Shown piece after piece: positions 51,402-60,000 of a stretch of DNA of 64,000 nt (positions are counted from its first letter, which is position 1; the number at the start of each line of letters is the position of its first letter). The translations under genes were made by a program, and so were the position numbers. The notes beneath the pieces are model-generated. The model searched no databases and was not told where the DNA came from. It worked only from the letters and a program-made list of their open reading frames with translations. The stretch comes from Leptospira broomii serovar Hurstbridge str. 5399 (GTDB lineage: Bacteria > Spirochaetota > Leptospiria > Leptospirales > Leptospiraceae), in contig NZ_AHMO02000008.1 of the NCBI RefSeq assembly GCF_000243715.2, forward strand, positions 1,537,001 through 1,601,000. The letters are read 5' to 3'.

Positions 51402-52388
51402 TTGCTCAGAGGACTAAGAAAATTAAATCGTTATGAAAAACGCTTATTAAGAATTGCTAAATTAGGCGGAAAACTTGCAAAGCTCAGACAGGTCGGGTTT
51501 TCTCGAAGGACTTCTGAAGGTTTTCGTTTTCCGATTTATTGCCTCGAGTTAGGCACCGAGCAAGGACTTGCAAAACATCCGGTCGGAATTACGGCGGCTG
51601 TTCACGGTTTGGAGACGATTGGGATTCAGATTCTTTTGGATTTTTTGGAATATATTATCCATCCCGGATCTAACGGCTACCTGCCGGAATTTAAAAAAGG
51701 AAAATTAGGTTTAATTGTTATTCCGATAGTAAATCCGGGCGGGGTAGCGGCAAAAACCCGTTCGAATCCCGGCGGGGTCGATTTAATGAGGAACTCAGGG
51801 ATAGATGCCGTAAAGCCTCTGCCATTCTTCGGCGGTCAGAAATTATCCAATAAGCTCCCATACTTTCGAGGACATGGATTAGAGCCTGAATCTAGAATTC
51901 TCTTCCGGACGATGTACGAAAAATTTTTCGGAGTTGCGGACGCCGTCATGCCGGTGCTGGATTTGCATTCAGGCTTCGGAACTGTAGACAATGTTTGGTG
52001 GCCTTACGCATATACGAAGGAGCCATGTCAAGACACCCCTATTTATCGGAAATTAACCGCTCATCTTCGTGAGAATTGCGGGCATATTCATTTTTCATAC
52101 GGCCCGCAAAGTGAAAGCTATACGACCCACGGAGACCTATGGGATAAGTTTTACGATCACTATAAAGAAGTGCACTCCGATAAAAAAGAATGGGGAGCCA
52201 AATTTCTACCGCTGACTCTGGAAGTGGGAACATGGTCGGATATCAAGGAAGAACCGATGAAAATATTTTCCAAGAAAGGTATTTTCCGACCTGCCGAGCA
52301 AAATAAGCGGGAAACATTAACACGTTATAGAGGATTCCTTCGCGACTTTATTCGAATAGGTTTATCACAGCCCAAGGATTGGATTTAA
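51402..52388 (+). CDS. M14-family zinc carboxypeptidase/succinylglutamate desuccinylase-like protein
   Basis: This 328-residue protein begins with a TTG codon behind GGGAGGA, a good ribosome site. The zinc ligands are H68-x2-E71 (AAVHGLE) and H189 in VLDLHSG, with NPGGVDLMRNSG as the substrate loop and LTLEVGTW as the catalytic-glutamate region. It belongs to the M14 carboxypeptidase/AstE-aspartoacylase group, which cleaves amide bonds of small acyl-amino acids or peptides. The substrate is unknown. A hairpin with an A run follows about 140 bases later. Confidence 0.85.
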   Translation: MLRGLRKLNRYEKRLLRIAKLGGKLAKLRQVGFSRRTSEGFRFPIYCLELGTEQGLAKHPVGITAAVHGLETIGIQILLDFLEYIIHPGSNGYLPEFKKGKLGLIVIPIVNPGGVAAKTRSNPGGVDLMRNSGIDAVKPLPFFGGQKLSNKLPYFRGHGLEPESRILFRTMYEKFFGVADAVMPVLDLHSGFGTVDNVWWPYAYTKEPCQDTPIYRKLTAHLRENCGHIHFSYGPQSESYTTHGDLWDKFYDHYKEVHSDKKEWGAKFLPLTLEVGTWSDIKEEPMKIFSKKGIFRPAEQNKRETLTRYRGFLRDFIRIGLSQPKDWI

Positions 52389-52529
52389 TTTTATAGAATA
52401 ATAATTTTGTCGAACTCCCCAGGAATACGTATATAGAACTATCCCGAATTTCGGAAGGAAGACAAAGGATTTTGCGAGAAGTTCGGACTTAGAATCGAAT
52501 CCGGTTACAAATTGATATTCGATTAAAAA

Positions 52530-52552
52530 AGGCCGGCCTATTTGGTTGGCCT
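52530..52552 (+). terminator. Terminator-like hairpin
   Basis: AGGCCGGCC, loop TATTT, GGTTGGCCT: nine pairs including two G-U. Six A bases lie just before it. It probably ends transcripts from the M14-family gene or from the minus strand. Confidence 0.6.
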
Positions 52553-52578
52553 GAAAGTCTTTCGAGCGGGCAAATTAA

Positions 52579-52770
52579 TTCTCACTCGAGGCAAGGCGAA
52601 ATTTTAGGATCCGGCTCCGAAAGGAATATTTTGAAAATGCGTTTATCGCGGGTTTCAGCTCCAAAACTTCGTTTAATGTCGAGTTTAAAAAAGCGATCGG
52701 ATTAACTCCGAAACAATATAAGGAATCCTTTCCGATTAAGAAGGAATTTTCGGATAGGCATAAGATTTAG
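52579..52770 (+). pseudogene. Remnant of an AraC-family regulator (C-terminal HTH)
   Basis: In one frame, with no start codon, the DNA encodes AFIAGFSSKTSFNVEFKK and AIGLTPKQYKESFP, the second helix-turn-helix and the Pro-x2-Tyr end of AraC/XylS regulators, then a stop at 52768. An in-frame stop lies just upstream (52576). A second frame nearby reads EILGSGSERNIL, which fits the sequence that should precede AFIAGF, so at least one frameshift has occurred. The DNA-binding first half is missing. This is a decayed gene and not a functional regulator. Confidence 0.75.
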
Positions 52771-52818
52771 AATTTTGTGATTTCTTACTTTAAAAGCGTA
52801 AGCTTTTCGCTTCTTTGA

Positions 52819-54000
52819 TCATTTCGAAAATCGTAAGGTTCTCGATAATCCTTCCTCAAAGAGTTCGTTTTCGGGGATTAAACTAATCACTAAAATGAAT
52901 TCCTCGTCAGGAAATCCGAACATAGATCCTGAGTGAACCAAAGTATTTTCCGATTCTAATAGCTGTAGGCAATAGGCATCCGGATCTTGGAAGAAATGAG
53001 ATCCCAATATCGCATACCATCCGGCAGTCGGTGATCTGAATATTAATCTCTTCGAATCCGAAATTAATCCCTTCAGACTTTGAAGATTTCTACGGATGCG
53101 TCTAGATATTTGCCCTTGGATCATCTTTCTCCATTCTAATAATTCAGGTAAGGCAAATTGAATGGGTGTGTTAACGGACAAAAAAGTATCCGCGATAATT
53201 TCCAGCCGTTCCTTACATTCTAGTTTCCATCTCTCGGGACCGTCCACATGGATCCAGGAAAGTTTCATTTGTGGGAGCCCGAGAATTTTGGAAATCCCGT
53301 TTACCATAAACAAAGGAACACGATTCGTTTTGAATCTCGGCGTTTTTCTTTCATCATGAAGATAGTCTATGAATACCTCATCCAACACGAGTCCGATGCC
53401 TCTTGATTCGGAAAGATCGACAAGACGAGCAAATTCCGAATCGCTCAATAGCGAGCCGGTAGGGTTATTGGGCGATACTAAGAAAATTAATTTAGTCTTT
53501 GAGGAAAGATTACTTTCGAAACTTTCGAAATCGATTTCCCAATTCGCTTCCGAATTTAACGAATAGGTCCTGAATTTTATTCCTTCCAATAGAGTTAAAA
53601 ATTCGAATAAAGGATAGCCCGGTGCCGGAATGAGCACTTCATCTCCAGGATCACAGAATAATTTTAGAATATACGAATACGCTTCCGAAGATGAAGAAGT
53701 TAAGAAAAGATCGCCCGGCGATACCTGAATGTTTCTCTCTTGATAGTATTTTGAAACGGCCTCTCTCGCGGAAAGAATCCCTTGAGGTGTCGGTTCGTAA
53801 GTTAAGGACTCCGATCGCGATAATGAGTGTAAAATCGCTTCGCTAGGATAAGTAATCTTAACTTTTGTCGGATTCGAAACAGTAAGATCGATGATTTCTT
53901 TTCCGGAGTCCCGTAATTCTTTTACTTTTAAGTAAAGATCGTTTTCCCCGCTTTCGAATTCGAACCGGCCGCTAAATTTTGAACGAAAGTCAAGAGACAT
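52819..54000 (-). CDS. PLP-dependent aminotransferase (class I/II)
   Basis: This 393-residue fold-type I enzyme has the substrate/cofactor block VSPNNPTGSLLSDSE, the aspartate region GLVLDEVFIDYL and the lysine segment MVNGISKILGLPQMKLSW that should hold the Schiff-base lysine. The sequence resembles LL-diaminopimelate/aspartate-type aminotransferases, but the substrate cannot be assigned. It lies 7 bases after the small DUF2905 gene on the same strand, so the two are probably one transcript. Confidence 0.87.
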   Translation of the reverse strand: MSLDFRSKFSGRFEFESGENDLYLKVKELRDSGKEIIDLTVSNPTKVKITYPSEAILHSLSRSESLTYEPTPQGILSAREAVSKYYQERNIQVSPGDLFLTSSSSEAYSYILKLFCDPGDEVLIPAPGYPLFEFLTLLEGIKFRTYSLNSEANWEIDFESFESNLSSKTKLIFLVSPNNPTGSLLSDSEFARLVDLSESRGIGLVLDEVFIDYLHDERKTPRFKTNRVPLFMVNGISKILGLPQMKLSWIHVDGPERWKLECKERLEIIADTFLSVNTPIQFALPELLEWRKMIQGQISRRIRRNLQSLKGLISDSKRLIFRSPTAGWYAILGSHFFQDPDAYCLQLLESENTLVHSGSMFGFPDEEFILVISLIPENELFEEGLSRTLRFSK

Positions 54001-54007
54001 TGCTTTC

Positions 54008-54238
54008 TTAGTTGGCGATTCGATTCCAAAGATATAGAATCGCCGATAGTATTATGCTTACTAATATCGATGTGGTAATCGGAAAATAAAATCGGAAATT
54101 GTCCCGCTCGATCCGAATATCCCCGGGAAGATTACCGAAGTTGGAGAGAAATGGAATCTTCGAACCGAATATGAAAAAAATACCTAAGAGGAGACAGATG
54201 GCTCCGATCCAAAGAAAAGTTTTACCGAGCGGTTCCAT
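54008..54238 (-). CDS. DUF2905 family membrane protein
   Basis: This 76-residue protein has two membrane helices (FLWIGAICLLLGIFFIF and TTSILVSIILSAILYLW) separated by FLSNFGNLPGDIRIERDN, the signature of DUF2905. The length is typical. The function is unknown. It is the first gene of a small unit with the aminotransferase and sits 28 bases from the tRNA-Ser. Confidence 0.88.
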   Translation of the reverse strand: MEPLGKTFLWIGAICLLLGIFFIFGSKIPFLSNFGNLPGDIRIERDNFRFYFPITTSILVSIILSAILYLWNRIAN

Positions 54239-54263
54239 AGAAATTTTCAGTAGGCGGGGAGTT

Positions 54264-54353
<90 letters not shown>

Positions 54354-54445
54354 AGTTCAGGTTGCGTTTACGATATTTTCGTAAACGGGCTCCTGGTCAA
54401 GGAGATTCGACGTAAAAGTTTAGGGACACTAACGTCGAAATTCGA

Positions 54446-56008
54446 TCAAATCGAATCCATTGTCTCTCCTACATGGCGTGCCGCAACTTTGGAAAAGGCC
54501 ATAATCGTATAGCTAGGATCAACCGAGACAGCGGTAGGAAACACGCTTGAATCGCTCACGAATAGATTTTTGAGTCCGTGAACTTTGTGCTTCCAATCCA
54601 CGACTGAATTTTTAGGATCCAATCCCATCCGACATCCGCCGGCCGGGTGAGGTGCGGCCATTGCGATCGAGCCGGGTGATAGAGGGATCTCATTTATTTT
54701 AGATAGCTCTTCGACACTTGCCAGTGTGGTTCTTTTAAGGTCCGGTAAGATTACGGTTTTAGCACCTGCCTTAAAATTTAATATTACCTGTTTGCGAATG
54801 CAATCGCGCAAAATCTTCTTCGTAATTTCTCCAAAAGGATATTGTACTTCCCGTTTCCCTCCCGAAGTCACTTCGATTCGTCCCAACTCGGAATCCAAAT
54901 CATCTATCCAGCCGATGGTTCCGCCTAGATGCGGAAGATCTTTCATAATTTCGAAATGTTCTTTGCCGAAACCGGGTACCAATGCCCCTAAAGCCCCGGG
55001 CTGAAGTTGGTTGGCCATTATTAAATAGCCTCCTTCCTTATACTCCCCGTCGGAAAATCTGGCTAGACGAAACTCCTCCACTCCGTAAGCCGAAGGTATA
55101 TTTCGCCACTGTATTATAGGTTCTTTATATAATGCATGAACGAATGGGGAAGGATTGATTGCCAAAAATTCTCCCAGGGCAGGAAGCTTCCTTTTCAAAG
55201 AGTTTCGTAATAGAAAAGTCGAGCTTCCGAAGCCGCCGGCCGCAATGACCACTGCATCGGTTTTAAAATGCAATTTAATTTCGGATTCTTTTTGCGAGGG
55301 TCTATCGATTACGACCGCATGTAGACCGACTACCTTATCGCCTTCGAATTCCAATTTAACGGCTTTAGTATCAGAGTAAATATCGACTCCCAATGCCATC
55401 GCTCTAGGAATATGAGTGATCAGTTGACTTTGCTTGGCTCCGAACATGCAACCCTGCATGCAATGACCGGATTTTTGACAATTTTTTCGCGCCTGCGGGA
55501 CCGGACTTCCTTGCCATCCCAAATCTTTCGAAGCCGTCCGGACCAGTTGATTCATTCGATTGAAGTATTCTTCTTTCGCAGGATGAACATTAAGGGTCTC
55601 GTCCAGTTCTTTCCAGTGAGGTTCCAAATCTTGAGGGCTATGGCCCAGTACTCCGAACTTATCATGCCAGAGATTCAATCTGTCGTTAGGGGTTCTGTAG
55701 CTATCGGCCCAGTAGTGTACCGATGCGCCCCCCACGTTCTTTCCGTAAACGATATTAACGGTTCCATCCGCGGTCGTTGCCATATTTCTTTCGGCCGATA
55801 CTTTACCGGCCATGTTTAATTCGTGGTTATCAAACGTTCCAGTGTGATAATACCCGCCTTCTTCAAGCAGAATCACTTGTTTGCCTAACTTAGCGAGTTC
55901 GTATGCTACGGTTGCGCCGCCGCAGCCGGTCCCGATTACGACGACCTGGGCTCGAATCTCCCTGGGTCCTCCTCCAAGATTCTTCCACTCGTAAATTCTA
56001 CCCGACAT
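54446..56008 (-). CDS. GMC-family FAD oxidoreductase
   Basis: I chose the ATG at 56008 (MSGRIYEW), with GGTGGAG before it; a GTG nine bases upstream is an alternative. The 520-residue protein has the N-terminal FAD motif GTGCGGATVAYELAKLG, followed by VGGASVHYWADSYR, and the C-terminal catalytic block HPAGGCRMGLDPKNS with VDPSYTIMAFSKVA. The family includes glucose, choline and gluconate dehydrogenases. Several cysteines (KNCQKSGHCMQGC) form an iron-sulfur-like or disulfide cluster not typical of the soluble oxidases. It overlaps the small-subunit gene by 11 bases and probably forms a complex with it. Confidence 0.9.
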   Translation of the reverse strand: MSGRIYEWKNLGGGPREIRAQVVVIGTGCGGATVAYELAKLGKQVILLEEGGYYHTGTFDNHELNMAGKVSAERNMATTADGTVNIVYGKNVGGASVHYWADSYRTPNDRLNLWHDKFGVLGHSPQDLEPHWKELDETLNVHPAKEEYFNRMNQLVRTASKDLGWQGSPVPQARKNCQKSGHCMQGCMFGAKQSQLITHIPRAMALGVDIYSDTKAVKLEFEGDKVVGLHAVVIDRPSQKESEIKLHFKTDAVVIAAGGFGSSTFLLRNSLKRKLPALGEFLAINPSPFVHALYKEPIIQWRNIPSAYGVEEFRLARFSDGEYKEGGYLIMANQLQPGALGALVPGFGKEHFEIMKDLPHLGGTIGWIDDLDSELGRIEVTSGGKREVQYPFGEITKKILRDCIRKQVILNFKAGAKTVILPDLKRTTLASVEELSKINEIPLSPGSIAMAAPHPAGGCRMGLDPKNSVVDWKHKVHGLKNLFVSDSSVFPTAVSVDPSYTIMAFSKVAARHVGETMDSI

Positions 56009-56579
56009 CGACTCCACCTATCATTTTTTTATAATATATTCGCGATTCGCTAAGCTTTTCCGGCGGGTTGCCGAAAGGTCCTTCGTATGAAATCAGATGA
56101 AAGGTCGCCGGATGTCCATAATAGACCCAGTAAATAGGCATTCTTAAATTCGCCCAGACAGCGCGAACTAGATCCGAACTAGTATCCGCAAGGGAATTTA
56201 GAAAAGACCGTCTCGAGTCGAGGGACATCCTGCTGAATCGGGAGAACTTTCCGTGGAGGATCGGCAGATATTCGATTACAAGTATTAGAGATTTAAAATC
56301 TTCCGAAAGAAACGGATCTACGAAATAAAATTCCTCGTCTAACCGCTCTAAAACTTCGGCTTGCTTGTAAGTAGGTATGTTTGGTCCTTCCGGAAGTATG
56401 GCTTCAGCCAAAGCTGCCATCGTGTTCAATTCGTCGGTTGAAAAGAACAAAGCCTTGGGAAGAAATCGTGCTGAAGACTTAAAAATACAGACGGTTCCAC
56501 CCAAAAAAAGGGCCGCAGAACCCGCCAAGCCGAACCGCAGGAAAGTTTTACGAGAAAAACGAGATGTACGATTTTCCAT
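55998..56579 (-). CDS. Gluconate-2-dehydrogenase subunit-3-like protein
   Basis: This 193-residue protein has a Tat-like signal SRKTFLRFGLAGSAALFLGG, where Arg-Lys replaces the twin arginine. The mature part has the subunit-3 pattern: FSTDELNTMAALAEAILPEG, FLSEDFKSLILVIEYLP and WANLRMPIYWVYYGHP. Subunit 3 carries the partner GMC dehydrogenase through the membrane. It precedes the GMC gene by overlap, as in the known two- and three-subunit complexes; no cytochrome subunit is next to it. Confidence 0.8.
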   Translation of the reverse strand: MENRTSRFSRKTFLRFGLAGSAALFLGGTVCIFKSSARFLPKALFFSTDELNTMAALAEAILPEGPNIPTYKQAEVLERLDEEFYFVDPFLSEDFKSLILVIEYLPILHGKFSRFSRMSLDSRRSFLNSLADTSSDLVRAVWANLRMPIYWVYYGHPATFHLISYEGPFGNPPEKLSESRIYYKKMIGGVDVG

Positions 56580-56683
56580 GACCCAGAGTATGTAGATCTG
56601 TTAATGCACTGTCAATCTTTACAAGCAACTTGGGTTGGAAAAGAGAGTTGACGAAACGTACGTTCGATAATCCCTAGTAGATC

Positions 56684-56917
56684 ATGGCTGATAAGAACGA
56701 TAAAGTTCCTGAAAATGCAGCAGGAAAGTTTTACATCGATAATACCTGTGTACCATGTAACGATTGTGTAGAAGAAGCCCCTATGCTTTTAAAATATACT
56801 GACGACGAATCAAAGGTTTACTTCCATCGCCAACCTCAAACTCCGGAAGAACAAATTTGTGCACGGAAGGCTAAAGACATTTGCCCGGTCGAGGCGATCG
56901 GAGACGACGGAGAGTAA
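56684..56917 (+). CDS. Ferredoxin, single [4Fe-4S]-type
   Basis: This 77-residue acidic protein binds one cluster through CVPCNDC (Cys-x2-Cys-x2-Cys) and the distal C in DICPVEAIG. An extra cysteine (ICARKAKDIC) lies nearby. Its family transfers electrons in the cytoplasm. It is divergent from the GMC pair and could accept electrons from it or from another dehydrogenase; that is inference. A near-perfect palindrome follows the stop codon. Confidence 0.9.
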   Translation: MADKNDKVPENAAGKFYIDNTCVPCNDCVEEAPMLLKYTDDESKVYFHRQPQTPEEQICARKAKDICPVEAIGDDGE

Positions 56918-56937
56918 TAATACTTTCTAACGTTCGA

Positions 56938-56970
56938 GTATTTTGTAGTAAAAGTCTTACTACAAAATAC
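56938..56970. repeat. Perfect 14-base inverted repeat after the ferredoxin gene
   Basis: GTATTTTGTAGTAA, loop AAGTC, TTACTACAAAATAC. All 14 pairs match. It has no U tail (GGTTCCC follows). It resembles the short TTTTGTAG-type palindromes that are common between genes in leptospiral DNA. It could be a terminator for the ferredoxin gene or a dispersed palindromic element. Confidence 0.7.
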
Positions 56971-57113
56971 GGTTCCCATAATAAAGAATGCCCTTCCTAA
57001 CAGTCGCCCGATAAAAATTCTATATTCAAAAACAAATTCCTTTCGAGTTTTACGACTTTTCTTCGTCTAACCCGTGTTTTCATCGAGAAAAAGTGGTCTT
57101 ATAATCGAGGCCT

Positions 57114-59027
57114 ATGAAAGTGCGTGAGACTAGTGCAGGTACGCCCGAATCCGTAAATGGTTTGGATTTCTTCCGAACCCTAGTCGAAAAAAGCAGGGAT
57201 ATGATATGCCTACATGACATAAACGGCATCTATCTTTATGCGAATCCGAGGGCTCACGAACTAACAGGGTACAATCCGAGTGAATTGGTAAATCGCGATT
57301 CTTATGATTTCATTCATCCTGAAGACCAGGAAAAAATCCGCCGCGAATCACATGACCTTGCAAAGAAAGGGGAAGTTCCCCCTTTAAGCGATTATCGTTT
57401 TTTGCATAAAAAGGGAGTGTACGTCTGGCTCCAGACGGTGACTCAGCCAATATTAGATGATTCAGGAAAAGTAAAATACCTTCATACAACGACGAGAGAA
57501 ATAACGAATCAGGTATCTTTGACGGAGAAACTAAAATTGGAAGAGAGGTTCTCCTGCCTAATGAGCGAACTCGCTCATGTCGGAGCCTGGGAATCGGATT
57601 TCCAAACCGGAACGATTTACTGGTCTTCTGAAGTGTACAGAATATTCGAACGAGACGAACGAAAAGGCATCGATAAAACAGCGGTTTATTCGTATAGTCA
57701 TCCCGACGATCTCGCAATCGTCTCCTATTGCAATAAGCGATTGGGAGAAACGGGAGAGAGTTATTCTCTTGAACACAGAATTATAACCGAGTCCGGGCGG
57801 ATTAAATGGTTAAGAAGCCAAGGAAAGGCGATTTATGTCGGCGACAAAATTACCGGAATCTACGGGGCGATTCAGGACATCACACTCTCTAAAACAGTCG
57901 AAGAAGAAATTCGGCTGAGTGAAAAGAAATTTTCATTAGCATTTCATAATTCAGGCATCGGGATTTTTTTGCTCGATAAAGACGGTAGATTCTTAGAGGT
58001 AAACCAATCTTTTTCAAACCTTGTAGGCTATTTACCGGAAGAACTATGGGTAAAAAAATTCAGCGATATTACCTTTTCGGACGACGTTGATACCGGCCTG
58101 GAAATATTCGAGCGCGTATTAGGCGGCGAGAAGGAATCCGCTCAACTGGTAAAACGATATGTGCATAAAAGAGGTTCGTTGATTTGGGCCTTGGTCACCT
58201 CAGTTGCGGTTCGAAAAGATTCAGGCGAATTAATGTTCGTCGTTGCTCAAGTACAGGATATTTCTCGTAGACGAACGTTGGAAAATATTCTTAGGGAAAA
58301 GAATTCACGCCTGAAATCGGTAGGGAAAAATCTTAGAGAGAGACTCAATCAATTGGAGGAATTCAATCAGATTGTTTCACATAATATTCGATCTCCTATA
58401 GGAAATATTTCGACTTTAGTGAAATTTCTCGAGGAAGCCGAAACCGAAGACGAGAAAAAGGAATTTATCGAATATCTTAAACAAACTGCAAGTCAGTTAC
58501 ATTCTACGTTAAACGAATTGGTAGAAGTGATTAAAATTCGACAGAATGCAAGAGTCACATCGGAACAAATCTCCTTCGATGAAATTTTCGCAAAGGTTAG
58601 GTCCATGTTTCTGGGGCAAATTATGGAGGTCGGAGCTGATATTATCGTCGATTTCGCGACGGCTCCCGAAATTTTATATCCGCGAGTCTATTTGGAGAGC
58701 ATTCTTCTTAATTTATTATCTAACGCTTTGAAATATAGATCGCCTAAAAGGAAATTAGTAGTCACTTTTAGATCCCATTGGCAGAACAATAGTTTGATTT
58801 TGGAAGTCGCAGATAACGGACTAGGAATGGATTTGAATAAGTACGGAAATCAGATCTTTAAGTTGCATAAAACTTTCCACAGAAATAAGGAAGGGAAGGG
58901 ATTAGGATTATTTATGACCAAAAACCAAGTCGAATCCCTCGGCGGCGAGATTACGGTAGAAAGCGAGCTTGATAGAGGAACGAAATTTCTCGTCCAACTT
59001 ACGAAGGCAAATGAATTCTGGATTTAA
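57114..59027 (+). CDS. PAS-domain sensor histidine kinase
   Basis: This 637-residue soluble kinase has three PAS domains (about residues 20-130, 150-265 and 275-390; motifs GIYLYANPRAHELTGYNPSE, HPEDQEKIRRE and NQSFSNLVGYLPEEL). A short coiled coil follows. The phosphoacceptor H423 is in QIVSHNIRSPIGN, then N box LLNLLSNALKYRS, G1 EVADNGLGMD and G2 GKGLGLFMTKNQVESL. No membrane helix is seen. It overlaps the response regulator by 17 bases. Confidence 0.93.
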   Translation: MKVRETSAGTPESVNGLDFFRTLVEKSRDMICLHDINGIYLYANPRAHELTGYNPSELVNRDSYDFIHPEDQEKIRRESHDLAKKGEVPPLSDYRFLHKKGVYVWLQTVTQPILDDSGKVKYLHTTTREITNQVSLTEKLKLEERFSCLMSELAHVGAWESDFQTGTIYWSSEVYRIFERDERKGIDKTAVYSYSHPDDLAIVSYCNKRLGETGESYSLEHRIITESGRIKWLRSQGKAIYVGDKITGIYGAIQDITLSKTVEEEIRLSEKKFSLAFHNSGIGIFLLDKDGRFLEVNQSFSNLVGYLPEELWVKKFSDITFSDDVDTGLEIFERVLGGEKESAQLVKRYVHKRGSLIWALVTSVAVRKDSGELMFVVAQVQDISRRRTLENILREKNSRLKSVGKNLRERLNQLEEFNQIVSHNIRSPIGNISTLVKFLEEAETEDEKKEFIEYLKQTASQLHSTLNELVEVIKIRQNARVTSEQISFDEIFAKVRSMFLGQIMEVGADIIVDFATAPEILYPRVYLESILLNLLSNALKYRSPKRKLVVTFRSHWQNNSLILEVADNGLGMDLNKYGNQIFKLHKTFHRNKEGKGLGLFMTKNQVESLGGEITVESELDRGTKFLVQLTKANEFWI

Positions 59028-59424
59028 AAAGCAAAGACTCTTATTGGTGGATGACGACGCTATATTCGTCGCTATCGCTAAACGAACTATCGAAAAGGTC
59101 GGAGTCGTGCATAGCTTTGAGGTTTTGTCGGACGGCGAGGAAGCGATTTCTTTTTTGAAAGAGCATACCACGGATCCGGATCGTATACCGGACTTGATTT
59201 TTCTAGATATCAATATGCCCTATATGGACGGGTGGCAGTTCCTGGAAGAATACGCGATATTGGTGGACCGTCTTTTGAAAAAGCCGATTATTTATATGGT
59301 TAGTTCCTCGGTAGACGATGCCGACCTCAGGAAGGCTAAAGAAACACCGTACGTAAAAGATTATCTGATTAAACCAGTTTCAGTCGAATCCTTTCGAAAA
59401 ATTTTACGCCCTGTGGAAGAATAA
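59011..59424 (+). CDS. Single-domain response regulator (CheY-like)
   Basis: I chose the ATG at 59011 (MNSGFKKQRL), which overlaps the kinase stop. The 137-residue receiver has the acidic triad LLVDDDA (D14-D16), the phosphoacceptor D66 in LIFLDINMPYMDGW and K121 in YLIKPV. It has no output domain, so it must act through a partner or as a phosphate sink. The overlap with the PAS kinase gene points to the cognate pair. Confidence 0.92.
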   Translation: MNSGFKKQRLLLVDDDAIFVAIAKRTIEKVGVVHSFEVLSDGEEAISFLKEHTTDPDRIPDLIFLDINMPYMDGWQFLEEYAILVDRLLKKPIIYMVSSSVDDADLRKAKETPYVKDYLIKPVSVESFRKILRPVEE

Positions 59425-59511
59425 ACTTTCGACAAATTAGGTTTATTGATTTCAGTTATACCAACCTGCATGGAATTTAATATTATTCCGTTATCGGAAA
59501 GATCTCTTCCG

Positions 59512-60000
59512 TCATCGAATCTCATTATGATCCTTGTCGAAAACGCCGACTAAAATACCGTTTCCTTTGCGATCTATTCGTAGTGCTCCGAATTTAGCAT
59601 TCGCAAATCTTGCGCCCGCACCCTCTTGGAAAAAGAACTCCTCCGCTCCGAAACTAATCTCGGAATCGTGTCTATGATATTTGATTTTTCGTTCGTGCCC
59701 GGTCGTCGGCTCCGGTTCGTTTTGAAATCGAACAAACGTCGCGACCTTATCCTTGTCCAAAGAAAAGACGATATAACCGGAGCTAGATAATTCGTCCGTA
59801 AAATTCGAACGAGTGATATCGTAGGCCAGTCGTATATAATCGCCTTGCATTAACGAACGAGGATCAACCGGTACAAGAGTGAATAGTACTAATTCGCCGG
59901 TTTCCCGTAACTTTTCTTTCTTAAAAGTTTCGACCCCCACAACAAGGAGTATAATGGCCAGGTTTAAAAGAATAATCGGTTTCCTTAATTTATCTTTCAT
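59512..60000 (-). CDS. GDYXXLXY-family membrane protein
   Basis: This 162-residue protein has an N-terminal membrane helix (PIILLNLAIILLVVGVETF) and the family motif GDYIRLAY after PVDPRSLMQ. The rest is a small beta domain (RKIKYHRHDSEISFGAEEF). It is encoded after DUF4401 with an ATGA overlap. The family always travels with DUF2157 and DUF4401 proteins; the job of the set is unknown. Confidence 0.9.
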   Translation of the reverse strand: MKDKLRKPIILLNLAIILLVVGVETFKKEKLRETGELVLFTLVPVDPRSLMQGDYIRLAYDITRSNFTDELSSSGYIVFSLDKDKVATFVRFQNEPEPTTGHERKIKYHRHDSEISFGAEEFFFQEGAGARFANAKFGALRIDRKGNGILVGVFDKDHNEIR

